DNA of 64,000 nt from Morella rubra (lineage: Eukaryota; Streptophyta; Magnoliopsida; Fagales; Myricaceae). The position numbers and the translations under genes are program-made. The DNA lies in contig CM025856.1 of the NCBI GenBank assembly GCA_003952965.2, positions 16,947,011-17,011,010 on the forward strand, written 5' to 3'. Shown in pieces: positions 47,000 to 59,042 of this stretch. Below the pieces are notes generated by a model. The model saw nothing but the letters and a program-made list of their open reading frames with translations, was not told where the DNA came from and made no database searches. Each line of letters begins with the position of its first letter. The first letter of the stretch is position 1.

Positions 47000-48358
47000 T
47001 TTTCCCCCTGTTGCAGCAATTTCATAGTATGGTTTTTAATCATATCATTCAATCATGATCAAGACATCGAAAGGAAAAAAAATTACATAATTACATTTTG
47101 TATCTATAATTAGTAATTAAATTCTGTCCCAAAAAATATACATGCAAGGATTTGCTTAAACGATTGAGGCATTGAGGCTATTGACCAGCATAACAAGGGC
47201 TCCATCTTGTTCACATAGAGCCAACCCCAACATCTTGTTCTCCATGTCCTTCCATGTTAAGTCAATCTTGAACTCTTCTTCAACATAAGGCAAACTAATT
47301 AGTGAGAGAGTTGAAAGAAACTCAATCTATATACTCAACCCCAAATGATATATCTGAAAACTAATTAGTACACTAGATAATAAATCAAACAGCTACACAA
47401 GGCCTCAATGTATTACTTGCTTTATCAAAGTTTCAAACAGGTTTAAAATGCCAAAGACTCAAATAAATCCAACTATCAAGGATGCCAAAGCCATCTTATT
47501 ATCTGCATGCTAGGTGGTTGCTTTTTGAACATCCATTTTCAATGATATCCAAATAACAAATAAAGTTGTGAAATGCCACCAATACATTATAAATCCCCCG
47601 ATTTACTATCCAATTTACTTCACATAGAGCCAGCCCCAACATCTAGCAAATGTGAAAATATGCTTTACAAGTATTCATTATGACATTGTGTAATTGGTGA
47701 AAATGTACGTAAATAAACACTCAACCTCAATAAAGAAATTATATAGTTGCATACCTTTGTATAGGCTTGAAGCTAAGAATTCCTAATCCTTTCCAGTAAT
47801 TGCAGCTTCTCCTCAAACTGATTATAAAGATGATCACAAGTTAATAAACACTTTAAAAAGCATGCTTTCTCTCATCATTTAGTGAAAAATATACTACTTG
47901 GTTCACATATCTGTTGGCATCATGACAAGATCATTTCTATTAACCGGCTGGAATTCTTTTAAACAAATACATGAGAATTTTCTTGAATTCTTGGCACTTG
48001 GCTGGAAGTGTACAATCCATGGGCATTGACAGAAATGTTTGCATCATTATCATGGGGACATGAAACAAAAATAAATCCAACGATGATGGATGCCAAAGCC
48101 GTAACAAAATCCTTTCTATTACTAAATCATATAACCAACAAGAAGGCGTAAAAATATTCATCGAGAAGTCTTCATGATGACTAGTAAATGATGGTAAAAA
48201 TCCTTTCTATTACATGTATGTCACATAAAGCACAAGATGTAATCTTTCTATTACATGTATGTCACAACAAAAAATGAATTATTATGTATTTAGCCTTTAG
48301 TTTTTATGCTAGATAAAGAAAAACCATTTTGTAAAAAGTATACCTATAAATCTCACAA
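47000..48358. other. hAT element, non-coding 3' region
   Basis: Between the transposase stop and the left subterminal repeats. AT-rich, with no supported ORF. Short direct repeats such as CATCTTGTTC (about 47200 and 47231) and ATCCTTTCTATTACATGTATGTCACA (in parts, about 48200-48265) are visible. Confidence 0.5.
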
Positions 48359-50634
48359 TCATGGTACTCCTGCTTGTCCAACTTGCGCCCTCAAGTTCTC
48401 CATCTCTACAAAAGAAAAATAAAACAAAACAATTATAAGAGAAATACTAAAAGAACCAAATAATCACTTAACAAAGTAAAAGATTTTAACAAAATAAAAA
48501 GTATACCCATATCTAGTTTGTAACTCAAGGGATCATCTCCACCATCCATGTTGCCATCTTCTTCATCAAGTATAGGAGCAGCATGCAACCAATTTTGTGC
48601 GCATATAAGGCCCTCCACGGTACAAGGCGCCAAGGAAGAGCGAAAAGCATCCAACACTCGACCCGAAGTGCTAAAAGCAGACTCAGATGGCACGGTAGTA
48701 ATTGGGATAGCCAACACATCCTTCGCAATGCGAGAAAGAACTTGAAACTTATGACAATTCATCTTCCACCACAACAAAATATCAAAACCCAACACCCTTG
48801 GTTCCACATCTTCAATCAAGTATCTCTCCACCTCAGACTTACTATCTAGCAAGTTCTGTTGTTGTCGATAAGTAGAAAGACCTCCCCATAAATTGATCAA
48901 TATTCATCACTTCATCCATATTTGCAGAACTTTGACTTCCACTTGTTTGCGCTGATTGGGCTATGACACCTCCATTATACTCCTCAAACATTGTTTCTAA
49001 AGTACCTCGCACCATGGCAACGAAATCCATGCCCTTATCTTCCCAAAATTGTTGATAGCCCAATACTCTAAAGTGATGAGTTTAAAACGAGGATCCAATA
49101 CCGCAGCTACAAATAAAAGTCTATTTACCTGCCTCAAATCTGCCCAATACTTATCATATTTGCTTTGCATCTTTTTAGCCATGTCATGAAGTAAGATATC
49201 CGAACACTTACTGAAGGTCTCCAAATGAAACTTAATTCTTGCTAACTCCTCAAAAAATGCATTTGAAGTTACATATGTTGACCCCGATATCCGTAGGGTG
49301 ACCTCATAGAACACTTTCAAAAACTTCACAAGCTGTCTAATGTGCTCCCAATCCTCAAATGTAGGTGCCCCCAATCCTTGCCTCCCATGACCATCTTCAT
49401 TCAAATACATCACTAAGTTCCCATCTCCATCCAACATATCCTCAAAAACCAGACGAAATTTTTCAGCCCTTTCTAACATGATATAAGTCGAGTTCCATCG
49501 AGTTGGCACATCCATTTGCAAAAAATTACTTTCAGACATCGTTCTATTTGCAGCGGCCTTCTTGAACCCAAGAAGCCTTTGAGGACTAGATTTCACATAT
49601 TTAATGATATTCCGTATCTTTGCAACGGAATCATCCAACTCCTTCAAACCCTCATGAACAACAAGATTCAAAATATGTGCAGCACACCGCATATGAATGA
49701 ACTCATGCTTACAAACAACATTTGCCCCACTTCCTAATTGCTTTCTTTTCACTTGGTCAATTGCAACATTATTGTTGGTTGCATTATCAACCGTGATTGT
49801 GAGAATTTTGTCAATCCCCCAAAAATTCATACATCCTTCTATCTCTTTCCCAATGCTGGCCCCCTTATGATCAGTTATACGGCGAAAGTAAATAATCCTC
49901 TTCCGTAAACACCACCTCCTATCAATAAAGTGGGCGGTCACGCACATATAATTCACATTTTGAATTGACGTCCACGTATCAGTGGTAAAACACACTCTAG
50001 GACTTTCTATGGCAATTGCCTCTTTCAGCTTAGTCCTTTCTTCCATATACAACTCCATACAATCCTTCATGATCGTAAATCTAGTGGGCATCTTAAAGCG
50101 GGGCTCAAGTCTCTCCACCAATTTTCTAAACCCTAACCTCTGCACAGTTCTAAAAGGCATCTCATCCATGATCAAATATTCAGCAATCCACCTTCTCACC
50201 TCCTTTTCACTATAAGTATCCAACTTCAAAACACCCTTATCACTCCCTGTTGCTTTTGAAGCATCCAATGTCAACCTAGATTGAGTCTTATCTAATTGGC
50301 CTTGTTGCTTCAAATATGGCAAGCAACGTTTCAAATGAGCCCTCATACCCGAAGTCCCATGGTGTTCAGGGTGGCACCCAACCTTGGCCTTACAATGGTG
50401 ACACTTAGCTTCAGGGTGTTCAGGTTTGACAACTGGTGGAATTTTAGTGAAATGATCCCACACAAAACTCTTGCGAGTATTCTTTCTCTTTTTAGTAGGT
50501 GGCTCTTCTGGCTGATTGGTAAAATCCTCATGACTACCAGACTGAGGATTACTAATTGACTCATCAGGTATTGGACCACCAATACTAGGGCAAGACCCTA
50601 TCTTTGTAGTAGGTGTAATACTAATCTCATCCAT
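48359..50634 (-). pseudogene. hAT transposase (zinc finger BED, RICESLEEPER/DAYSLEEPER type), two frameshifts
   Basis: Starts at the ATG at 50634. Residues about 55-110 form a BED-type zinc finger (FVWDHFTKI, CHHCK, H...HLKRC). The RNase H-like core follows, with FTTDTWTS, LTITVDNATNNN and HMRCAAHILNLVV, then VPTRWNSTYIML, and LDPRFKL before the first break. The hAT dimerisation domain comes last (DILLWWK, IPITTVPSESAFSTSGRV). One-base shifts interrupt the frame near 49041-49050 (short C/G run) and near 48881-48890. Near the end there is a donor at 48506-48505 (ATGG/GTATAC) and an acceptor at 48407-48406. Together they would add a short last exon ending at the stop 48361-48359. The length fits autonomous plant hAT elements, but this copy is probably inactive unless the shifts are sequencing errors. 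Confidence 0.88.
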
Positions 50635-51652
50635 CTGACATTAAACATATTTGATTTTCAGTTCATTTGAATAACAAAAATTAATTGCAAAATGACTCAA
50701 TCTATCTAAATAAACTCTAAACAGCTATGTTCACAACCTAAAAGATCTAAGCATAAACAACAAGTCCAAACTCCAATCCTCCAAGAGAAAACAACTGAGA
50801 CATGGTGGATTACACATTTTAACATCAGTTTCTGATGATTACATATCATAGCAATAATTTATAGAAAAAAAAATTAATGATCCACATTCAGTTCTATGGC
50901 TTGTTTCCTCACACATGAACAACCAGCATGCATGCATGTATTTAGTGGACTCCAATTATTTTTTATGAAGTTGAACATGACAGTACGCAAAGAATATTGT
51001 ACTGAATAGGTTAAATTAATCTTGTTTCTTTAGACACCATATTTAACTTCAGAAAGCCAACTCCAATTACAGATGAGCAATGCAGTAAATAATGTTTCGA
51101 ATTGGGTATCATGATTCATCCATCCTTATTTGAAAAATGTTTGAGAAATAAACAGAAAAAGCCACAGGAACACAATATTAATAATAATCCTCAGTCTCAC
51201 TGGTTACTGCACTGCCTACATATCTTCTATGATCGTTGTTGCATCAAAAACACAAGATCGTTGTTACTGCACTGCCTAAACATGTGGACTCCAATTGTTT
51301 CCTCACTCGACAATACATTCAGATCTCAAAGACGTTCACAAATTTTGCAATGACTTTTTGGGTAAAATAATCATACCTTGGTGAGACTTGAGAGAGAGAT
51401 TTGGTGTCCAAATAATCAACCCTCAAGAGACTTCTTCAAATCCAGACTTTCAATGACCGAATCTGCCAATAAAATCATGAAAATCCCAAACTTAAATTAA
51501 CAAACCCTAAAGCAATTAAAATTAAAGACTAATACAACATTTACAAAACTAAAATTAACAAACCCTTGGTGAAACCGTGAGAGATTCGGCCACTTGATGA
51601 CAGCTACTCAGAGAGAGAGATTTCAGGAGGGTTGAGAGAGAACTGAGAGAAA

Positions 51653-51698
<46 letters not shown>

Positions 51699-51974
51699 CG
51701 TGAGGGACACTTGGAGGGATGGAGGCCGTGGTGGGGGGGGGGGCTGTGGCAGCGTCGCTGGCAGCTGGGAGGGGAAGTTAGGGAGGCGAGGTGAAGGGGC
51801 CAAAGGGCTTCGGCAGTTCGGCTGCTTCAATTTCGTTTCTTCGAAACGCAAAAGTAAAGTGTTTGTGTGGCCTGGGTCAAACGACCCAGATCATGTTCAC
51901 GTTTTTTTTTTTTTTTTTTAAACAGGGCTAAAACAGTGCCGTTTGAGCCCTAAATTTTGTTTTAAAAAAAATTG
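50635..51974. other. hAT element, 5' non-coding region
   Basis: Upstream of the transposase on the minus strand, holding its promoter and leader. It includes the microsatellite at 51664-51695 and a GC-rich stretch (51700-51830) with a G run. No protein-coding evidence. Confidence 0.5.
51664..51695. repeat. (GA)16 microsatellite
   Basis: An uninterrupted GA dinucleotide run of 32 bp preceded by a short (TG)n run. Confidence 0.95.
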
Positions 51975-52160
51975 CAGAACCGGAAAATTCCGGAATTTCC
52001 ACCGGAATTTTCGGTTCCGGTTCCAGAATTCCCCTAAAATGGGTTCCGGTTCCGGTACCGGTATATGCGGAACTGGTACCGGAACCGAAACGAAGTTCGG
52101 AAACCGGATAAAAATCTCTCCCTTAGTTAGAATCAATGGTCTGTCCAAAGTCTTACGTCA

Positions 52161-52315
52161 CGTTCGACTAATGCTCGACCGACGCTCGAGCGTCCTTGAA
52201 AATATTCATACAGAGACATCACGTTCGACTAACGCTCGACAGGCGCTCGAGCGTTCTTAAGAATTTTTCATACAGAGACATCACGTTCGACGAGCGCTCG
52301 ACCACGCTCGAGCGA
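52161..52315. repeat. Tandem palindromic array in the LTR (about 61-bp units)
   Basis: Unit starts CGTTCGAC at 52161, 52222 and 52284 (spacing 61 and 62). Each unit has GCTCGAC and a self-complementary CGCTCGAGCG-type core. The units are linked by TTCATACAGAGACATCAC. The same kind of array with the same ACAGAGAC linker is found after pol at 60841-61038. Confidence 0.88.
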
Positions 52316-52995
52316 CTTCCGGGGAATTTCAAAAATTGCTAGATTTTTGGGATTCCTTGTGGATGATTTTTGAAAACCCTACTAGGGTTCGTGAGAGGCC
52401 GACTAGAACGTGATATATAGGCTTCCTTTGAGAGTTTTTGCTGCCCCTTCCTTGAGAGAAAAACCCTAGAAAATTAGTGCTTCAATATTGAATTTCTCTC
52501 TACTCTTCCTATATGCTACTTTGTCCCTTCATAGTGTTGAAGGTGAGTTGAAGAACAAGGGTGTTCGTGAAGATCATTAAGAAGAACCTCAAGGGTTGAG
52601 GTGATTACTGCTTGGAGCAGATCTGAGCAGGGGTGCTTGGATTATTACATCAGGGTTGTCAGAGTCAAGCAACTGGGGTTGCCCGTGTCTGAATCACTGT
52701 TGTAAGGATTTCTTCTTAGTGGATTTCAGGTGGCTGCTAGCCCGGAGTGGTTTTTCCTTTGAATGGTTTTTCAAAGGTTTTCCACTTCGTCATCAAATCT
52801 CTTGTCTCTTTATGCGTTTGATTAATTTCTTTACAAGTTTATTTATTGATTTGATGATTGTGTTGGTTGATTGATATATCTAGACTGATCAATTTTAGAA
52901 CTTGTTTTTAAAATTGATATTGATTCGTTAATTTACAGATTTCACCTATTCACCCCCCTCTAGGTGAAGTTAGGGTCTAAACTAGGTTTTTCAAT

Positions 52996-53007
52996 TGGTA
53001 TCAGAGC
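52996..53007 (+). promoter_or_regulatory. Primer binding site (initiator Met-tRNA)
   Basis: TGGTATCAGAGC lies 2 bp after the LTR end. It is complementary to the 3' end of plant initiator methionine tRNA, the usual primer of copia reverse transcription. Confidence 0.95.
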
Positions 53008-53020
53008 TTAATTTCGGTCC

Positions 53021-53914
53021 TTGACCCTTAGTCTAGATGGACAAAGTCAGTCTTTGTCCGTGCCTCCATATTTTGATGGAAGCAATTATGCCTACTGGAA
53101 AGTTCGCATGAGAGCCTTTCTAAAATCCCTTGATGAACGTGTCTGGAGAGCTTGTGTTAAAGGGTGGTCTTCACCCATATCTGAGGTTGAAGGTGTTAAA
53201 ACACCTAAAGATATTAGTACCTGGACTATCAATGAAATCAATGATTGTAATTGGAATAGTAAAGGTTTACATTCTATTTTTATGGCTGTGTCTGCTGATG
53301 AATTTAAACGTATATCTATGTGTGAAACATCTAAGGCAGCCTGGGATATTCTGGAAACTACTCATGAGGGGACCAAGACAGTAAAGAATTCAAAACTTCA
53401 AATGTTGACCACAAAGTTTGAAGAGATTCGAATGAAAGAAGACGAAACATTTGATGAATTCTATGCTAAGCTGAATGATATAGTTAATTCAAGCTATAAT
53501 CTGGGAGAAAAGATTCCAGAACATCGAGTAGTCAGGAAAGTAATGAGATCTCTACCTGAAAGATTCAGATCCAAAGTCACTGCAATTGAGGAAAGTAAGG
53601 ATCTCGACACTGTAAAGATTGAAGAATTGGTAGGTTCTTTGCAGACTTATGAAGTATCATTGCCTCAACCTAAGAAGAACAAGTCCATTGCCTTGAGATC
53701 AGTCAAAGAAGAGATCTCTGTTGATTCAGATGAAGAAGTTCTTGATGATGCACAATTGGCTATGTTTGTCAAACAATTCAAGAAATTCTTGAAACCAAGA
53801 ACTGGTCAGCGATCGTTCAACAAAATTCTGAAAAGAATCAGGGTAGCTCAAGTGGATTCAGAAAGGACAAAAAGGACAAACACATGTCGAATGATTCCAA
53901 GAGTAAAAAACTGA
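53021..53914 (+). pseudogene. Copia gag, N-terminal part
   Basis: The frame is open from 53012. It contains PPYFDGSNYAYWKVRMRAFL at residues about 16-36, the typical N-terminal block of this Gag family (UBN2-type). AAWDILETTHEGT, KLQMLTTKFEEIRM and VRKVMRSLPERF follow. No in-frame ATG precedes this block. An in-frame stop lies at 53009-53011 and the first ATG is inside it (VRMRAF), so the start codon is lost or non-AUG. The frame leaves the natural reading near 53815-53835 and ends at 53914 in unrelated residues. Confidence 0.85.
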
Positions 53915-56820
53915 AGTGCTTTGAATGTCAAGGTTTTGGTCATGTCAGGTCAGAATGTCCAACATACCTCAAGTCAAAAGGAAAAGCTATGAATGCTTCA
54001 TTGAGTGATGATGAGTCAAAAAGCAGTAGTGATGATGAGAATTCTTCCGAAGATGAACAAGTAAATTTCATGGCTTTTGCAACTAGTACTGATGGTTTTG
54101 TTTTGCAGGAAATTGATGATGAATTTGAAGATTCAGACGTTGATGGCAATATTGAAGAAAGTCTTCAAGAAGCTTATAATAAATTGTTTGAGGAAAGTCT
54201 GAAGCTTCAAAAGACGAACAAATCTTTTCTCAAGAAAATGCATGAAGTGCAAAGTGAAAAAGATGAACTTATGAGTAAGTTTGAAGAAGTCAGTGCAAGA
54301 AATGTGGAACTTGAGGCTGAAGTAAAAATACTGAAGTGTGCTCTCGACAAGTCCAATACACAACTTCAACAATTTTCCAGTGGAACAAAGAAGCTTGATC
54401 ACATATTAAGTCTTGGACTTCCATCTGGAAATAGGAAAGGTCTTGGCTACACTGAGTCTCAGGGTGCTTCAACTTCAAAGACGACATTTGTTCCAGCATC
54501 TATACTTGGAAAAATTCCAGAAGTGAATAGACCAGCTCCACAGGTAAGCAAAGGTAAACAACTTGTTTCTAAATTTACTGATTCTAGGTCACAAAAGAAA
54601 AATGCTAGGAATTACACACCACAAAAATTTGTTCCTACATGTCATTTTTGTGGAAAAGTTGGTCACATTAGACCAAGATGTTTTAAATTGCACAGACAAG
54701 AGAAACCTTTGAATCAATCTTCGTCTAATGACAGTCATGAGAATTTAGCTTATCAAGTTAAAATTTTAACTGAGCAAACAATGTTATTGAACAAAAAATT
54801 TCAGCAATTTTCAAAACAATCACATGTTCAAGAAAAAGTTTGGATCAAGAAAGATGAGGTAAATTGTTTTAATTCGGTTGTAGCTTTTAAATCTCGATGT
54901 CTATCGTTGTGGTATTTGGATAGTGCCTGTTCCAGGCATATGTGTGGTGACAAATCCTTGTTCACAACACTTAAAGATCACAAGGCTAGATCTGTGACAT
55001 TTGGTGATGGTGGTAAAGCACCAATACTTGGAAAAGGTACAGTTGAAGTTGAAGGTATGCCTCCTTTCAAAAATGTTTTGTTTGTTGCTGGATTGAAGGC
55101 AAATTTGCTGAGTATTAGTCAAATTTGTGATTCTGGATTTGAAGTCCGCTTTGGTAAGAATTCTTGCTCTGTATTTGATTCTGATGGTGAATGTGTTGTG
55201 CAAGGTACTCGCACGTCTGATAACTGCTATGGTATTAGTCCACATACTGAATTGAAGTGTAGTAGTGCCAACATTGATGAATCTGATTTATGGCATCAAA
55301 GACTCGGACATGTGAATTACAGAGATTTGTCTAAAATCTCTAGGAAAGAACTAGTTATAGGATTGCCCAAACTAGATAATGTTAAAAATCGAGTGTGTGG
55401 ACCGTGTCAACTTGGTAAACAAATAAAATCAGTTCATAAAAGAACTAGTGATGTTATGACTAAGAGACCTCTGGAATTATTACATATGGATCTCATGGGA
55501 CCATCTAGAACTGAAAGTCTAGGTGGTAAAAAGTACATCATGGTGGTGGTGGATGACTTCTCAAGATTCACTTGGGTGGATCTTCTAAGAGAGAAGTCTG
55601 ATGCTTTTGAACGAGCTGAAATCTTATTTAAAAGACTAATGAATGAAAAGGGTAATTCCATTATTAGAATCAGGAGTGATCATGGTAAGGAATTTGAAAA
55701 TTCTAACCTTCTTGATTTTTGTGCAAATGCAGGTATACATCAAGAGTTTTCTGCTCCAATCACACCTCAACAGAATGGAGTTGTAGAACGAAAGAATCGT
55801 GTCCTTCAGGAAATGTCTCAGGCGATGATTCACAACAAGAAGGTAGCTCTTCATTTTTGGGGTGAAGCAATCAACACTGCTTGTCACATTATCAATCGTG
55901 TCTACCTCAGACCAGGTATGAACAAGACTCCATATGAATTGTGGAAAGGTAAGAAACCTACCGTTAAATATTTCAAAGTTTTTGGCAGTACTTGTTATAT
56001 TCTTCGGGATAGAGAAAACACTGCTAAATTTGATACAAAGAGTGACAAAGGAATTTTCTTAGGTTACTCTTCAAACAGTAGAGCCCTTCGTGTGTATAAT
56101 ACTCGTACTTTTACTGTTATGGAGTCCATAAATGTTGTGGTGGATGATGCTTCAGTTGAGTCTAAAGATAACAATAATGAAAAACATACATCTGTTGAAA
56201 ATGCATGTGATTCTACAGGAGACACATATGTAGTCTCTGATTCTGAAGTTCATACTAGCAAGGAACCATCTTCTAGGGTTCAGTTAAATCACCCTAAAGA
56301 AAACATAATTGGTGATCTCAATGAGGGAATGAGATTGAGAAGAAAAGTGTTAAGTAATTTGACTTACACTAGCTATGTTTCTCAAATTGAACCTAAGAAA
56401 GTTGAAGAAGCTCTTCAAGATGATTTTTGGATTAATGCTATGCATGAGGAATTAAATCAATTTGTTCGAAATGATGTGTGGTATTTAGTTCCTAGACCTA
56501 CAGATACAAATGTTATCGGTACCAAGTGGATCTTCAAAAACAAGACAGATGAGAATGGTACCATCACTCGCAACAAGGCAAGGTTAGTTGCTCAAGGATA
56601 TACACAAGTGGAAGGTATTGATTTCGATGAAACTTTTGCTCCAGTTGCTCGATTAGAGTCAATACGTATTTTACTTGCTATCTCTTGCTTCATGAATTTT
56701 AAGTTATATCAGATGGATGTCAAGAGTGCCTTCTTGAATGGTGTTCTTCAAGAAGAGGCATATGTTGAACAACCCAAGGGGTTTGTCGATCCAAAATTTT
56801 CGATCATGTGTATCGCTTGA
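53884..56820 (+). pseudogene. Copia Gag C-terminus, protease, integrase and RT N-terminal part
   Basis: A frame of 978 codons. Two CCHC zinc knuckles ([14 protein letters not shown] near 53918 and [14 protein letters not shown] near 54640) flank an acidic and coiled-coil stretch. The protease motif is [13 protein letters not shown] (about 54911). The integrase has an HHCC zinc site ([10 protein letters not shown]...CGPCQLGK), then D, D and E in [17 protein letters not shown] and [12 protein letters not shown]. The GAG-pre-integrase region is intact. The RT starts [11 protein letters not shown], then [20 protein letters not shown] and [10 protein letters not shown]. The frame shifts at about 56800 after [10 protein letters not shown], ending at 56820. 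Confidence 0.92.
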
Positions 56821-57443
56821 AGAAAGCTCTTTATGGCCTTAAACAAGCACCTCGAGCTTGGTATGATCGGTTGACGACTTATCTTCTAGATCATGGTTTC
56901 TCGAGAGGAGGAGTTGACCGAACACTGTTTGTCAAGAACATTGACACAGATATCACTGTAGCTCAAATCTATGTTGATGACATAGTCTTCGGTGCTACTG
57001 TTGATAATCTTGCCCATAAATTTGCTGAAGCTATGCAAAGTGAATTTGAAATGAGTATGGTCGGTGAACTAACTTACTTTCTTGGTTTGCAGGTTAAACA
57101 ACTTAGTGATGGGTTATTTATAACCCAATCAAAGTATGCCAAGAATCTCGTCAAGCGTTTTGGATTGGATAGCAAGAAACATACCCGGACTCCCATGAGC
57201 ACAAGTGTGAAGATAGCATCAGATTCTTCTGAGAAAAGCGTTGATCAAACTCTCTATAGAAGCATGATAGGTAGTCTTCTCTATTTAACTGCTAGTCGTC
57301 CTGATATTTCTTTTAGTGTGGGGGTTTGTGCTAGATTTCAGGCTAATCCTAAAGAATCCCACTTGAGTGCTGTCAAACGTATCATTCGATATGTTAATGG
57401 TACTGTAGATTATGGAATTGGTATTCCAGGGACACTAATATAG
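56808..57443 (+). pseudogene. Copia RT C-terminal part (upstream copy)
   Basis: Continues the RT in another frame: [19 protein letters not shown], the catalytic QIYVDDIVFGA, GELTYFLGLQVKQ and RSMIGSLLYLTASRPDI. It shifts frame at 57421 (a base present in the downstream copy is missing) and ends. What follows (57444-58200) is a deletion-ridden version of the RNase H and spacer sequence. Confidence 0.9.
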
Positions 57444-59042
57444 ACTTAGCTGGTTATTCTGATGCTGACTGGCTGGTAACGCTGATGATAGAAAAAGCAC
57501 CTCTGGTGGATGTTTTTACATAGGAACCTGTCTAGTCGCTTGGATGAGTAAGAAACAAAACTTTTCTTTATCTACTGCCGAAGCTGAATATATGGTAGTT
57601 GTTGTACTCAATTGATTTGGATGAAACAGATGCTTAAGGACTATGGTATAGAACAAGATTGCATGACAGTGTTCTGTGACAACACTAGTGCGATAAACAT
57701 ATCTAAGAATCCTGTTCAGCACTCTCGAACCAAGCATATCGACATTCGGTGATCTTGTGGAATCTTATTTCCTTAGAGAAAATCAATTGTGGATGGACTC
57801 AGGTTTGAGAAAGCCATTGGATATCATGCTTTCAACGCTCAAACTGATTGGGTACTTATTGTATAGTGTGCATGAAACTTTCAATACTCCTTCATCTTGT
57901 GTCTGATAAATAATGTTCTTGTCAGTTAAAATGATTTTCTTGAGCACACTGAACTTCTTGACTCACAAGTGAAGGAACCATGCATATCTGGTTGAATTGA
58001 CCTCTGACTAGTTGAACCTCCAAAGAAAAAGTCTTTTTGGTATTGATGTTTCATACTCAGCAACAAAGTTGCATAGGTCCTCATTGGGTTTGACTATGGT
58101 GTGGTTTCTTTATGACCACCTCACAAAACTAAGGTCTTAAGCTTCTCTTATTTTGACACACGTGAAAATCATTGAAGTTTACACTGCTCAGAGAATGATC
58201 ACATGTGAGTCTTTTAAGTAAAATAACATCTAGCTCACATCTATAGATACATAGAAACTACTGTTATATCTTGTTATAAATTTGCTGAAGCTATGCAGAA
58301 ATGAAATGAGTTAAATCACCCTAAAGAAAACATAATTGGTGATCTCAATGAGGGAATGAGATTGAGAAGAAAAGTGTTAAGTAATTTGACTTACACTAGT
58401 TATGTTTCTCAAATTGAACCTAAGAAAGTTGAAGAAGCTCTTCAAGTTTTGGAAATGCTATGCATGAGGAATTAAATCAATTTGTTCGAAATGATGTGTG
58501 GTATTTAGTTCCTAGACCTACAGATACAAATGTTATCGGTACCAAGTGGATCTTCAAAAACAAGACAGATGAGAATGGTACCATCACAACAAGGCAAGGT
58601 TAGTTGCTCAAGGATATACACAAGTGGAAGGTATTGATTTCATGAAACTTTGCTCCAGTTGCTCGATTAGAGTCAATACGTATTTTACTTGCTATCTCTT
58701 GCTTCATGAATTTTAAGTTATATCAGATGGATGTCAAGAGTGCCTTCTTGAATGGTGTTCTTCAAGAAGAGGCATATGTTGAACAACCCAAGGGGTTTGT
58801 CGATCCAAAATTGATCATGTGTATCGCTTGAAGAAAGCTCTTTATGGCCTTAAACAAGCACCTCGAGCTTGGTATGATCGGTTGACGACTTATCTTCTAG
58901 ATCATGGTTTCTCGAGAGGAGGAGTTGACCGAACACTTTTGTCAAGAACATTGACACAGATATCACTGTAGCTCAAATCTATGTTGATGACATAGTCTTC
59001 GGTGCTACTGTTGATAATCTTGCCCATAAATTTGCTGAAGCT

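Larger units (their letters stand above)
46795..52125 (-). mobile_element. hAT-superfamily transposon (5,331 bp) inserted in the LTR
   Basis: Perfect 8-bp target duplication GTTAGAAT at 46787-46794 and 52126-52133. The ends are TAAGGGTGAG on the left and CTCTCCCTTA on the right (inverted, 9 of 10 matching). The intact 3' LTR has the same site once, uninterrupted. Subterminal regions (46806-46925 and 51975-52110) are packed with TTCCGGTTCC, GGAATTTTC and their complements, as expected of transposase binding repeats. It carries one transposase gene on the minus strand. Confidence 0.95.
46701..52993 (+). repeat. 5' LTR of the copia element, split by a hAT insertion
   Basis: It begins TGTTAAGTTTTTG (46701) and ends TTTTTCA (52993), just before the PBS. 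Without the hAT element and one target copy (46795-52133) the LTR is about 954 bp. Its first 94 bp and the 14 bp after the insertion match the 3' LTR start at 63893 with 4 differences in 108 bp. The inner end has a small inverted motif, TTCACC...GGTGAA. Confidence 0.85.

Noticed and set aside
52656-52874. 72-codon ORF in the 5' LTR
   Set aside because: It lies in LTR sequence, has no known motif and no conservation evidence.
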